Below the pieces are notes generated by a model. It ran no database searches and had not been told where the DNA came from. It saw only the letters and a list, made by a program, of their open reading frames with translations. From the NCBI RefSeq assembly GCF_003628445.1, contig NZ_RBZO01000017.1, positions 22,649 to 86,648 on the forward strand: 64,000 nt of DNA. The letters are read 5' to 3'. A program made the position numbers and the translations under genes. This stretch comes from Oceanobacillus bengalensis (lineage in GTDB: Bacteria > Bacillota > Bacilli > Bacillales > Amphibacillaceae). Position 1 is the first letter of the stretch. Each line of letters begins with the position of its first letter. Shown here one piece after another: positions 37,635 through 46,552 of this stretch.

Positions 37635-39182
37635 TTAGTAAGTCTCAGAAACTACTTTCGCTTCTAGGAAATGGTTTAAATAATCTGGTCCACCTGCTTT
37701 TGAATCGGTACCAGACATCTTGAATCCACCAAACGGTTGGTATCCAACGATTGCAGCTGTACACCCTCGGTTAAAGTAAAGGTTTCCAACATGGAAATCA
37801 TAACGTGCCTGTTCTAAATGTTCACGATTATTAGAGATAACTGCACCAGTTAAACCATATTCTGTATTGTTTGCAATTTCGAGTAATTCATCAAAATCTT
37901 CGGCTTTAGCAAATGCAACAACTGGTCCAAAGATTTCTTCTTGCATGATTCTAGCATTTGGATCTACATCTTTAAAAATGGTTGGGTGAACATAGTAGCC
38001 TTTTGAGTCATCTGTTTCCCCACCATATACTAGTTCGCCTTCATTCTTCCCAACTTCGATATAATCTCTGATTTTATCAAATTGCTTTTGGTTAGAAACA
38101 GCAGCCATGTATACGTTTTCCATTGCAGGGTCACCAATCGTTAGTTCTTTTGTTAAAGCAATAGCCTTTTCTAGAACTTCATCATATACGTCTTTGTGAA
38201 TGATAGCCCTAGAGCATGCTGAACATTTTTGACCAGAGAAACCAAATGCTGAGTTCACGATTGCATCTGCTGCTAAATCTAAATCTGCATCACTATCAAC
38301 TATTATCGTATCTTTCCCGCCCATTTCAGCAACCACACGTTTTAAATGTTTTTGACCTGGCTGTACTTTCGCAGCACGTTCCATGATACGTACTCCTGTT
38401 GCTCGTGACCCAGTGAAGTTAACAAAGTGTGTATCTTTATGATCTACTAAATAATCACCAATTTCTAATGGATCACCTGGAATAAAGTTCAATACGCCTT
38501 TCGGAAGACCCGCTTCTTCTAAAACTTCAACTAATTTATACGCAATAACTGGCGTATGTTCTGAAGGTTTTAACAATACTGGATTTCCAGCAACGATTGG
38601 CGCTACTGCTGTTCCACAAACAATTGCAAATGCAAAGTTCCATGGTGGAATAACCACACCAGGTCCCATTGCTTGATAGAAGTAAGCATTATGTTCGTTT
38701 GGACGATTCTCTAATCTTTTACCACCTGCAATATCAAGCATTTGACGTCCATAGTATTCTAAGAAATCAATACCTTCAGCTGTATCGCCATCTGCTTGAC
38801 TCCATGGTTTTCCAGCATCATATACTAACCATGCGGAGAATTCGTGTTTACGACGACGAACAATCGCTGCTGCTTTAAATAATACATCAGCACGCGCAGC
38901 AGCAGGCATCTTTCTCCATGTTTTGAAAGCTTCTAATGCTGATTCCATCGCCCTATCAACATGTGCTTTTGTTGCTTGTGATACATGACCAACAACTTGT
39001 TCTTTGTTACCAGGGTTAATCGAAGTTAATTTGTCATCAGTAAAAACCTTTTCCCCATTAATTACTAATGGATAATCCTTTCCTAATTCACTTTCAACCA
39101 ACTCTAATGCAGCTTCAAATTCTTTACGGTTTGTTTCATCATTAAAATCTGTAAATGGTTCATGTTTGAATGGTAATACCAA
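37635..39182 (-). CDS. pruA: L-glutamate gamma-semialdehyde dehydrogenase
   Basis: This enzyme (PutC/RocA/PruA) oxidises glutamate semialdehyde to glutamate with NAD, completing proline breakdown. The 515-residue protein has [30 protein letters not shown] (catalytic glutamate) and GQKCSACSR (catalytic cysteine). The start is TTG at 39180-39182, 9 bases after GGGAGG, which gives the family-typical start [14 protein letters not shown] sigma-54 type promoter lies at 39257-39274 and a cre-like site at 39303-39316. Confidence 0.93.
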   Translation of the reverse strand: MVLPFKHEPFTDFNDETNRKEFEAALELVESELGKDYPLVINGEKVFTDDKLTSINPGNKEQVVGHVSQATKAHVDRAMESALEAFKTWRKMPAAARADVLFKAAAIVRRRKHEFSAWLVYDAGKPWSQADGDTAEGIDFLEYYGRQMLDIAGGKRLENRPNEHNAYFYQAMGPGVVIPPWNFAFAIVCGTAVAPIVAGNPVLLKPSEHTPVIAYKLVEVLEEAGLPKGVLNFIPGDPLEIGDYLVDHKDTHFVNFTGSRATGVRIMERAAKVQPGQKHLKRVVAEMGGKDTIIVDSDADLDLAADAIVNSAFGFSGQKCSACSRAIIHKDVYDEVLEKAIALTKELTIGDPAMENVYMAAVSNQKQFDKIRDYIEVGKNEGELVYGGETDDSKGYYVHPTIFKDVDPNARIMQEEIFGPVVAFAKAEDFDELLEIANNTEYGLTGAVISNNREHLEQARYDFHVGNLYFNRGCTAAIVGYQPFGGFKMSGTDSKAGGPDYLNHFLEAKVVSETY

Positions 39183-39256
39183 AATAAAAAACCTCCCAAA
39201 ATATATTTTTCCAATAAGGAATGAATTGAATGTTTTATTAACCCTCACCAATATAT

Positions 39257-39274
39257 ATGCGAAAAACATGCCAA
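39257..39274 (-). promoter_or_regulatory. Sigma-54 (-24/-12) promoter of pruA-putB
   Basis: On the minus strand TTGGCATGTTTTTCGCAT has GG and GC exactly 10 bases apart, as required, and 5 of 6 in the -24 TTGGCA(C) block. It is 75 bases upstream of the pruA TTG and faces away from the divergent sigma-54 activator gene. Confidence 0.7.
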
Positions 39275-39302
39275 CTTAATTTTCATTTGTTCTTCCAACA
39301 AA

Positions 39303-39316
39303 GAAAGCGCTGCCAA
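39303..39316. promoter_or_regulatory. Candidate CcpA (cre) site, pruA promoter
   Basis: AGAAAGCGCTGCCA matches 13 of 14 positions of TGNAANCGNWNNCA. It lies just upstream of the sigma-54 promoter, where carbon repression could act. Confidence 0.5.
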
Positions 39317-39394
39317 ATATACTTAAATTTATTTGTAATTTTACTTTTGTTAGTAATTATCTAAATAATAATCACATAAAAGTGTTAAATGTAC

Positions 39395-39422
39395 TTACAC
39401 TAGTGTAAATATATTGTATAAT
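39395..39422 (+). promoter_or_regulatory. Activator gene promoter overlapping a 14-bp palindrome
   Basis: TTACACTAGTGTAA (39395-39408) is a perfect palindrome. Its first half also reads as a -35 (TTACAC), with a perfect TATAAT at 39417 after 16 bases. The same site is about 120 bases from the sigma-54 promoter, so it could be the upstream activating site and an autorepressor site at once. Confidence 0.55.
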
Positions 39423-39457
39423 ATATTTACAGTTTACATATTAGGGGTGAAGTATGT

Positions 39458-40825
39458 ATGGATAAAGAGTTGGCATATTTACATGCAGTGCTATCTGCAG
39501 AGGATGATGCGATTACCATTGTTAATCCCAATGAGAAAGTAATGTTCTGGAATAATGCTGCTGTAGAGACCTATAACATTCCACAATCTATAATTATAGG
39601 CAAAAAAATAACTGATTTTTTCCACAATGATGATTTAATGGTCTTAAAAGTCCTTCACACGAAAGAACCCGTTAAAAATACGTATCACAGACCACGAAGA
39701 GATAAACATGTTGTAATTAATGCACTACCAATTTACGATGAGAATAATTGTCTTCTTGGTGCTGTATCAGCAGAGAGGGATATTACAAAAATTGTAAAAT
39801 TGAATGAAAGCCTTACCACCACCTCTACAGAATTAAACGAATTAAGACAAAAGGTGTATAGCAGCAAGGAGGAAACCCCTTTTTCTAAGTTGAAAGGAAA
39901 TAGTGCTGCATTACATCAAACAATCGATATTGCAAGAAAAGCAGCGAAAACGAGTGCCACCACGCTGATTCTTGGAGAAAGTGGTACAGGGAAGGAAATT
40001 TGCGCACGGGCAATTCATGAGACAAGCAAGCGGAACCTGTCCCCCTTTATACCAGTTAACTGCGGGGCTATTCCTAGCGCATTATTTGAGAGTGAACTTT
40101 TTGGCTATGAAGGTGGAGCATTCACTGGTGCGGAGAAAAAAGGAAAAGCCGGGAAAATTGAAATGGCAGATGGAGGGACAATCTTCTTAGACGAAGTTGG
40201 TGAACTTCCATTAGAGATGCAAGTAAAACTACTACGCGTCCTCCAGGAAAATGTCCTCTACCGTATTGGGGATTCAACTGGAAAGAAAATAAATGTGCGT
40301 TTTATCGCAGCTACCAATCAGAACCTTGAACAATTAATGGAAGAAAAGAAATTTCGTTCAGACTTGTACTATCGGTTAAACGTGATTCAAGTGAAGATGC
40401 CTCCTCTTAGAAATCGTTTAGAAGATATTCCTGAACTTACACAAGTTTTCTTAAATCAATATGCAGCACAATACCAAGTTCCTCTCCCAAGAATTGAGGA
40501 AGGAGCGATGGAAGAATTAATGCATTATCACTGGCCTGGTAACATTCGTGAATTACGAAACCTCATCCAACGAATCGTAATACTAACCGAGAGCCCCATA
40601 ATCAATCAAAATAATCTATTAGATTTCTTTCATAATGAGATATCTACTCCCTATCAGCCAGAAAAGAAAGCTTCTTTTTCATTACCTCAAGAAAAAGAAG
40701 CGATGGAAAAACAACTCATAGAAGAAACACTCATAAAGATGAATGGAAACAAATCGAAGGCAGCAAAGATATTAGGAATATCTCGTGTCACCCTTTATAA
40801 CAAAATGAAAAAGTTTAGAATATAA
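39458..40825 (+). CDS. Sigma-54 dependent activator, RocR-like
   Basis: The 455-residue activator has a PAS domain (about 10-110), a AAA+ domain (about 145-380) with Walker A GESGTGKE (173-180), the sigma-54 contact loop GAFTGA (220-225) and Walker B FLDE (D245-E246), and a Fis-type HTH (SKAAKILGISRVTLYNKMKK, C-terminal). It is divergent from pruA-putB, which has a -24/-12 promoter, so proline or a breakdown product is the likely signal, as RocR does for arginine. GGGGTG precedes the ATG. Confidence 0.92.
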   Translation: MDKELAYLHAVLSAEDDAITIVNPNEKVMFWNNAAVETYNIPQSIIIGKKITDFFHNDDLMVLKVLHTKEPVKNTYHRPRRDKHVVINALPIYDENNCLLGAVSAERDITKIVKLNESLTTTSTELNELRQKVYSSKEETPFSKLKGNSAALHQTIDIARKAAKTSATTLILGESGTGKEICARAIHETSKRNLSPFIPVNCGAIPSALFESELFGYEGGAFTGAEKKGKAGKIEMADGGTIFLDEVGELPLEMQVKLLRVLQENVLYRIGDSTGKKINVRFIAATNQNLEQLMEEKKFRSDLYYRLNVIQVKMPPLRNRLEDIPELTQVFLNQYAAQYQVPLPRIEEGAMEELMHYHWPGNIRELRNLIQRIVILTESPIINQNNLLDFFHNEISTPYQPEKKASFSLPQEKEAMEKQLIEETLIKMNGNKSKAAKILGISRVTLYNKMKKFRI

Positions 40826-40875
40826 AGTGTCACCAAAATTAAGAGCTGCTTCTCCGTAGGCCACTGAAAAAGTCC

Positions 40876-40918
40876 AAAAAGATATGATTAAATAACATGG
40901 GAATCATATCTTTTTTTT
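40876..40918 (+). terminator. Terminator after the sigma-54 activator
   Basis: A 14-bp stem (AAAAAGATATGATT with AATCATATCTTTTT) with a 12-nt loop is followed by eight Ts. Confidence 0.9.
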
Positions 40919-40989
40919 AGCTCTAATAAAAGTATCAAGTAAAATTCTTTCTTTTTGCTGGGCACTTTCTTTTGGTTTAGCTTTCATTT

Positions 40990-41125
40990 TACCTATGAGT
41001 GACTTATCTCGGTGTCCCCTAATGTATTCCGGTCTTCATCACCTTGATGAGTTACCGAACGAGGGCTTTTCCTCTCGCGTTCGGGTGTTCATCACCTCGG
41101 TGAGTTCCTTCATAGTATCGATGAA
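40990..41125. repeat. Triple-hairpin intergenic element
   Basis: The gap 40826-41157 has no credible gene. On the minus strand, CACCGAGGTG, CCGAACG...CGTTCGG and CATCAAGGTGATG form three consecutive hairpins, and AACTCACCGAGGTGATGAA is repeated almost exactly as AACTCATCAAGGTGATGAA. It is GC-richer than its surroundings, like a dispersed structured repeat. Confidence 0.5.
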
Positions 41126-41157
41126 GCACTTTTCCTTGGCTTGCTACTCTGCAGCTC

Positions 41158-42222
41158 TTATTTGATCAGCTTTTCAATAATATATTCTCCAAGTTCTTCC
41201 GTAGTTGCTCTTCCACCTAAATCGGCTGTCAACGATTCCTTATCCTTTAATACCTCTCTTATCACCTGTAGCACAGCACTTCCCCAATCTTCCAAACCAA
41301 AGAAATCGAGCATTTGACTTACTGACCATATCGCAGCTATCGGATTACAGGCACCTTTACCCGCAATATCAGGAGCAGATCCATGTACAGGCTCAAACAT
41401 GGACGGATAGCTTTTTTCTGGATTAATGTTTGCCCCAGTTGCTAATCCTAGTCCCCCAGTAATTCCAGCCCCTATATCCGTGACAATATCGCCAAATAAA
41501 TTAGATGTAACGACTACTCCAAATCTTTCAGGTTGCGTGACAAAATATAAACTTGCTGCATCTACCAAATAGGAATATGTTTCAACATCAGGATATTCCA
41601 TCCCAATTTCTTCAAATAATTGATCCCAGAAAACATGTGAGTAATTTAGGGCATTTCCTTTACTAATGCTCGTTAGTGTTCTATTCGACTTTCTAGCTTC
41701 TTCGTATGCATAACGAATAATTCTTTCCGTTCCCTTTCTTGAAAAAACACCAGTCTGCAATACGACTTCTTCAGGATTTCCTTTAAATAACCATTCACCA
41801 GCCCCTGCATACTCTCCTTCACTATTTTCCCGGATTACAAGCATATCAATATCTTTTTCAGATTTTGCCTTTAATGGTGTAAGGTCTGGATGTAGTAGGC
41901 TAACTGGACGTAAATTAACATATTGGTCAAAACCTCTGCGTATTTTAATTAATAAATCTCGTAGTGAAATATGGTCTGGAACACCTGGATAGCCAACAGC
42001 ACCTAGATAAATAGCATCATAGTCCTTTAATAAATCTAGGGCCTTCTCATCCATCATCTTTCCGTATTTTAAATAATACTCACATCCCCATGGGAATGTG
42101 GTAAAAGAAAAAGAAATGTTTTTATCTACTTCTTCTATTGCTTTTAATACTTTCACACCTTCTGCAACTACCTCTGGCCCAATTCCATCACCTGGTATTA
42201 ATGCAATCTTATACGGTTTCAT
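41158..42222 (-). CDS. Tartrate/D-malate dehydrogenase (IPMDH family)
   Basis: The 354-residue oxidative decarboxylase of the isopropylmalate dehydrogenase superfamily is of the YcsA/TtuC/DmlA type, which acts on D-malate or tartrate with NAD. Signatures: IPGDGIGPEVV, VIRENSEGEYAGAG (the arginine-glutamate substrate loop), SNLFGDIVTDIGAGITGGLG and EPVHGSAPDIAGKG. It is the last gene of the leftward operon beginning at gntR (47627). In this setting it may process a hydroxylated four-carbon acid from hydroxyectoine; that is inference. GGAGGGG precedes the ATG. Confidence 0.85.
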   Translation of the reverse strand: MKPYKIALIPGDGIGPEVVAEGVKVLKAIEEVDKNISFSFTTFPWGCEYYLKYGKMMDEKALDLLKDYDAIYLGAVGYPGVPDHISLRDLLIKIRRGFDQYVNLRPVSLLHPDLTPLKAKSEKDIDMLVIRENSEGEYAGAGEWLFKGNPEEVVLQTGVFSRKGTERIIRYAYEEARKSNRTLTSISKGNALNYSHVFWDQLFEEIGMEYPDVETYSYLVDAASLYFVTQPERFGVVVTSNLFGDIVTDIGAGITGGLGLATGANINPEKSYPSMFEPVHGSAPDIAGKGACNPIAAIWSVSQMLDFFGLEDWGSAVLQVIREVLKDKESLTADLGGRATTEELGEYIIEKLIK

Positions 42223-42239
42223 ATGCCCCTCCTAGATTT

Positions 42240-43373
42240 TCATATGTACACACGGCGAACTCGGTCCATAAAACTTGATAATACTTCATCAACATTACTG
42301 TTTAACCAATCAGCAACATCTTTCGCTGAAATAACCTCATTCCCTTGCATTCCTATTAAGGTAACCTCATCCCCTACCATTACGCCTGGGACCTGCGAGA
42401 CATTTATAAATGTTTGATCTAATGATATCGTACCAATGATATCAACCTTCTGACCTTTTACAATAACTTTTCCGTTATTAGAAAGTCCCCTTTTAAATCC
42501 GTCACCATGGCCAATTGGTAAAATACCTATTTTTTCGGTTGTTTTCGTAATATATTCGCCACCATAACCAACCTTTGTATTTGGAGGCAATGTACGAACT
42601 TGAACAAGCTTTGTTTTTAGACACATCACGGGTTGTAATGAAATCTTATTATTTTGCCTGGCTGCTGGTGGATATCCAAATAAGGAAATACCAGGTCTCA
42701 CCATATCAAGATGCATATCTTTCCTTTCAATAGCGATTGTTGATGCTCCAACATGATGCAAAGAAAAAACATATCCGCTCGCATTTAACCTATTAACCGT
42801 GTCCATATACAGTTGGAATTGTTTTTCTGTCGTTTTCCAATTGCCTTCATCTGCACTAGAAAAATGTGTATAAATCCCTTCCCACCTAAGACCAGGTAAA
42901 GAGAAACATCTTTCGCAAAATTCCTTTGCTTCATTAGGTTCGATACCAAAGCGCTGCAAGCCAGTATTTATTTTTAAATGTACAGTCGCGTTATTTCCAT
43001 ACCTTGTAGCTACTTTGCTTAAAGCTTGCGCAACTTCCCGAGAACTAATAGAGGCAATTAATTGATAAAATACGACCACATCAACTTGACTTGGAGAAAT
43101 TGGGCTTAGGAGATGTATCGGGACAGATATCCCACTTTGCCGTAAAAGCATACCTTCCTTTATCGTAGTCACCCCAAGCCGCTCTGCCCCTGCGTTAATT
43201 GCTTCTTTTGCGACCTGCATAATTCCATGACCATATGCATTTGTTTTTATTACAGCAAGTAGAATCCGATTTCCTACTAATCTTTTAATAGCTTCCACAT
43301 TGTGGTGGAATGCTTTAAGACTAATCTCTGCTACCGTAGGACTCTCTTCTAACATATTGGATGGTGGTAACAT
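42240..43373 (-). CDS. alr: Alanine racemase family protein
   Basis: The 377-residue PLP enzyme has the racemase signature AVIKTNAYGHG with the cofactor lysine K43, the catalytic VGYGGEYIT tyrosine, and the Arg-rich MVRPGISLFGYPP. The ATG at 43373 follows GGAGGG; an in-frame TTG five codons upstream overlaps that site. Its place in a catabolic operon next to a D-amino acid transaminase suggests it is not the cell-wall enzyme but handles a pathway amino acid; the true substrate is not known. Confidence 0.88.
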   Translation of the reverse strand: MLPPSNMLEESPTVAEISLKAFHHNVEAIKRLVGNRILLAVIKTNAYGHGIMQVAKEAINAGAERLGVTTIKEGMLLRQSGISVPIHLLSPISPSQVDVVVFYQLIASISSREVAQALSKVATRYGNNATVHLKINTGLQRFGIEPNEAKEFCERCFSLPGLRWEGIYTHFSSADEGNWKTTEKQFQLYMDTVNRLNASGYVFSLHHVGASTIAIERKDMHLDMVRPGISLFGYPPAARQNNKISLQPVMCLKTKLVQVRTLPPNTKVGYGGEYITKTTEKIGILPIGHGDGFKRGLSNNGKVIVKGQKVDIIGTISLDQTFINVSQVPGVMVGDEVTLIGMQGNEVISAKDVADWLNSNVDEVLSSFMDRVRRVYI

Positions 43374-43402
43374 GGTAGCTCCCTCCAAACCTTTTAAGGT
43401 GG

Positions 43403-44251
43403 TTAATCACTTACCAATTCTTGAATCGAGTGACGATAAGCTTCTACAATATTCCTCACTATATCCCCAGGTTTTCCATCACCAATGATAGTATCATCAA
43501 CCTTAATAATAGGAATGATATCTAATTTCGTAGCTGTAACAAAAACTTCATCCGCCCGAAGTAATTCCGCTACCGTAAACGTCTCTTCATTCACTTTCAT
43601 ATTTAGTTTTTCACACAATGCGAATATTTTTCTACGGGTAATCCCATTTAAAATGTAGTTATCCGCTGGATGGGTGTACAATTCGCCACTTTTAACAATA
43701 AACACATTTGATGCACTTGCTTCTGTTATGATATCTCCCCGATGTAAAATGGCTTCCACTGCATTATTCTCTATAGCTTTTTGTTTCGCAAGCACGTTTG
43801 GTAGGAGGTTTAATGTTTTGATGTCACAACGTAACCAACGAATATCTTCTGTAAGTACTGCTTTTGCACCATGATTTTCCGCGTCAGACAATGTTTCCTC
43901 TACCTTTGTGTACGCTACGAGTACGGGCGTTACATCGTCACTAGGGAACTGATGCCATCTTTCAGCTACCCCACGCGAAATTTGGAGGTAAACCACTCCT
44001 TCATGTAGGCCATTTGTTGATACTAATTCAACGATTTTTTCCTTTAATATTGTTAAACGAACTGGCAAAGCTAGCTGTAATTCCTTTGCACTTCTTTCAA
44101 GCCGTTCTAAATGTTCATCTAACATAAATAGCTTCCCACCATATACACCAATCACTTCATAAATACCATCACCAAACTGGTAGCCACGATCTTCAATGTC
44201 GATTATTTTTTTCCGTTCGATAATCGTGTCATTGAATAATATTTTCCCCAT
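43403..44251 (-). CDS. dat: D-amino acid aminotransferase
   Basis: The 282-residue class IV PLP transaminase matches D-alanine aminotransferase of Bacillus in length and in GYQFGDGIYEVI, the cofactor lysine K145 (DIKTLNLL) and ITEASASNVFIV. It moves amino groups between D-amino acids and 2-oxo acids. It is 29 bases upstream of alr in the same operon, so racemase and D-transaminase may form a module. GGGAGG precedes the ATG. Confidence 0.9.
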   Translation of the reverse strand: MGKILFNDTIIERKKIIDIEDRGYQFGDGIYEVIGVYGGKLFMLDEHLERLERSAKELQLALPVRLTILKEKIVELVSTNGLHEGVVYLQISRGVAERWHQFPSDDVTPVLVAYTKVEETLSDAENHGAKAVLTEDIRWLRCDIKTLNLLPNVLAKQKAIENNAVEAILHRGDIITEASASNVFIVKSGELYTHPADNYILNGITRRKIFALCEKLNMKVNEETFTVAELLRADEVFVTATKLDIIPIIKVDDTIIGDGKPGDIVRNIVEAYRHSIQELVSD

Positions 44252-44298
44252 CCATTATTACCTCCCATAAAAAAATCACTACCCCATCCGATCATCAA

Positions 44299-45273
44299 TT
44301 ATGCACGTTCTTCTCTACGTACTATTTCCATCACAACCGCTGGATCTACACTGCAACCACTAATAACCACGACAACATTTGACCCTAAGTGTCCTTTTCC
44401 ACTTAAAATTGCTGCAATTCCAGATGCAGCAGCTCCTTCGATGATCATCCGATGGTGCTTGAACATGAAGGCCATACCCTTTTCAAACTCATCTTCTTCT
44501 AATAAGAAAATTTCATCAACATAATTCCTAACCAGCTCAAAAGTAAACTTGTTCTGGAGCCCTATTCCACCTAGTAAACTATCAGCTAATGTGTCTTGCT
44601 CCTGTATAGCAATTGGTTTTCCTGCCCTGATGCTTTCCAGCATCGTTGCACCTTTTGACGTTGATAGGCCAATCAGATGAATAGTAGATGCTGTATTTTT
44701 TAACGCTACACCAAGTCCAGAATGTAGTCCGCCACCAGATAATCCCGCTAAAACGGTATCAACTTCGGGTAAGTCTTGTAAAATCTCTAACCCAATTGTC
44801 CCCTGACCAGCAATAACCAATGCATCATCAAATGGATGAATTACTGTAAGACCTTGCTCCGTTTCTAACTTATAACTAGCGGATTCAGCATCATCCTGTG
44901 AATTACCAACTACTTTAATCTCAGCACCTGCACGTTTTAATAAGTCAACCTTGGCTTTTGGAACACGGTTCGATATACAGATGACCGCCCTTATGCCTAG
45001 CTTCATCGCGACACATGTAACACTCATTCCAAAATTACCAGTAGAAAAAGTGGTGATACCTCGTTTTTTTTCCTCATTGGATAAGCTTAGTATCTTATTT
45101 GCTGCGCCTCTAATTTTAAAGGAATAGCTCGTATTTAAATTTTCTAATTTCAAATAGACATTTGTACGAGAAATAGATGATAATTCAGGAGAAAAAATGA
45201 GTGGTGTATGGTTAATAAACGATGATATCCGTTTGCGGGCCCTCCAAACGTCTTGTAAATTAATTCCTACTAT
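44299..45273 (-). CDS. eutB: EutB-like threonine dehydratase family protein, ATA start
   Basis: This PLP-dependent ammonia-lyase family member has the cofactor lysine in SFKIRGA (K53) and the glycine loop SGGGLHSG. From the first conventional codon (TTG, 45153) the protein lacks the usual N-terminus. In frame upstream, with no stop, reads INLQDVWRARKRISSFINHT and then SPELSSISRTNVYLKLEN, exactly the missing family start. The open frame begins at an ATA codon (45271-45273), 7 bases after AAGGGGTG, giving 324 residues. By context it resembles EutB of hydroxyectoine use or a hydroxyaspartate dehydratase. Confidence 0.75.
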   Translation of the reverse strand: MVGINLQDVWRARKRISSFINHTPLIFSPELSSISRTNVYLKLENLNTSYSFKIRGAANKILSLSNEEKKRGITTFSTGNFGMSVTCVAMKLGIRAVICISNRVPKAKVDLLKRAGAEIKVVGNSQDDAESASYKLETEQGLTVIHPFDDALVIAGQGTIGLEILQDLPEVDTVLAGLSGGGLHSGLGVALKNTASTIHLIGLSTSKGATMLESIRAGKPIAIQEQDTLADSLLGGIGLQNKFTFELVRNYVDEIFLLEEDEFEKGMAFMFKHHRMIIEGAAASGIAAILSGKGHLGSNVVVVISGCSVDPAVVMEIVRREERA

Positions 45274-45321
45274 GTGTTCTCACCCCTTCATTAATATACG
45301 TAGTCCAAGATATCATTTTTA

Positions 45322-46512
45322 TTACTCTTTTCGAGGATGTACTTTTAGCAGTCTTTGCACCGTTTCCACAAAAATCGATGTCCCAACTTCTAGTACATTT
45401 TCATCAATATCAAAATTTGGTGTGTGCAAATTTCTAATTGTCTCATCACCCACAGCACAACCTAGGAAGAACATTGCACCAGGTACCTTTTGGGTCATAT
45501 GGGCAAAATCCTCCCCGCCTAAACCAAAGGGCTGATTAATAATTTGATAATGTGGAAACAAATCACCAATCACTTGCTTAAAGACACGATTAATTTCTGG
45601 ATGATTAAACAAAGCAGGATCTTCTTCGATAAAAGATAATTCATACATACCATCTAGGCTATTCACCAAAGAAAATGCTTTTTCCATTTCTTTCATCAAA
45701 AGCTTTCTAACTGTTGGATCATAACTGCGAATCGTTCCGTGTATTTCTACCTCAGATGGGATAACATTATTCGTCACGCCAGCATGTATCTTTCCAATAC
45801 TTATAACAGCTGGCTCTAATGGTGATACAAGCCGACCAGTTATCCCGTATATCACTGGTAATACATGACTTAACATCCAGATAGAGTCTGTACCTAAGTA
45901 CGGATATGCCCCGTGACCACCAGAAGCTCTAATCTTTGCCTGGAACACATCGACATTTGCCATGCTATAGCCATCATGGATTTTTACTTCACCAACTTTA
46001 TTTTCAGGGTCCATATGTAGTGCAATGACTGCATCAACCTGATCAAGTACACCCGCACGGACCATATAACCTGCACCACTTAACCCATTTTCATCCACAT
46101 GTTCTTCTGCTGGCTGAAAGAAGAACTTCACCGTTCCTTGCAATTCTTCGCTGCGAAACAACATACTAAGTATGTGGGCAGCTCCGAGTGCAATGGTTGT
46201 ATGTGCGTCATGTCCACAAGCATGCATTACGTCTTTCACTTGTGATCGATAGCTGCATCTATTTTCCTCCTGAATCGGTAATGCGTCCATATCTGCCCGA
46301 ATCGCTATTGTAGGGCCATTCCCCGATGAAATCGTACCAATAACAGAAGTAGGATAGCCTACCCCTATTTCAACTTTCATTCCAGGCATATCATTTAAAA
46401 TATTAGCAACAAACTTAGCTGTTTCGACTTCTTGGAAACTTAGTTCAGGGTATTGATGAAGATGTCTTCTCCAACGTATTAATTCGCTTTTAAAATCACC
46501 TACACGATCCAT
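45322..46512 (-). CDS. M20 amidohydrolase, DoeB2-like deacetylase candidate
   Basis: The 396-residue M20D (hippuricase-like) amidohydrolase has RRHLHQYPELSF, the metal ligands C99 and H101 (HACGHDAH), E136-E137 (FQPAEE) and the late GGEDFAH. In an ectoine cluster it is the natural candidate to remove the acetyl group from N-acetyl-diaminobutyrate, the step done by DoeB; a M20-type DoeB2 has been named in other bacteria. The usual AstE-like DoeB is absent. The ATG at 46512 follows GGGAGGTG. Confidence 0.82.
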   Translation of the reverse strand: MDRVGDFKSELIRWRRHLHQYPELSFQEVETAKFVANILNDMPGMKVEIGVGYPTSVIGTISSGNGPTIAIRADMDALPIQEENRCSYRSQVKDVMHACGHDAHTTIALGAAHILSMLFRSEELQGTVKFFFQPAEEHVDENGLSGAGYMVRAGVLDQVDAVIALHMDPENKVGEVKIHDGYSMANVDVFQAKIRASGGHGAYPYLGTDSIWMLSHVLPVIYGITGRLVSPLEPAVISIGKIHAGVTNNVIPSEVEIHGTIRSYDPTVRKLLMKEMEKAFSLVNSLDGMYELSFIEEDPALFNHPEINRVFKQVIGDLFPHYQIINQPFGLGGEDFAHMTQKVPGAMFFLGCAVGDETIRNLHTPNFDIDENVLEVGTSIFVETVQRLLKVHPRKE

Positions 46513-46552
46513 GAACACTCACCTCCCAACGATCAAACGAAGTGATGCACCA

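Noticed and set aside
40904..40987. 27-residue leftward ORF (MKAKPKESAQQKERILLDTF...)
   Set aside because: It looks protein-like but has no ribosome binding site and runs into the activator's terminator. Kept only as part of a finding on a possible IS remnant.
44299..45153. Truncated dehydratase or pseudogene
   Set aside because: The frame is open further upstream and restores the complete family N-terminus at an ATA with a ribosome binding site, so a full-length gene is more likely.
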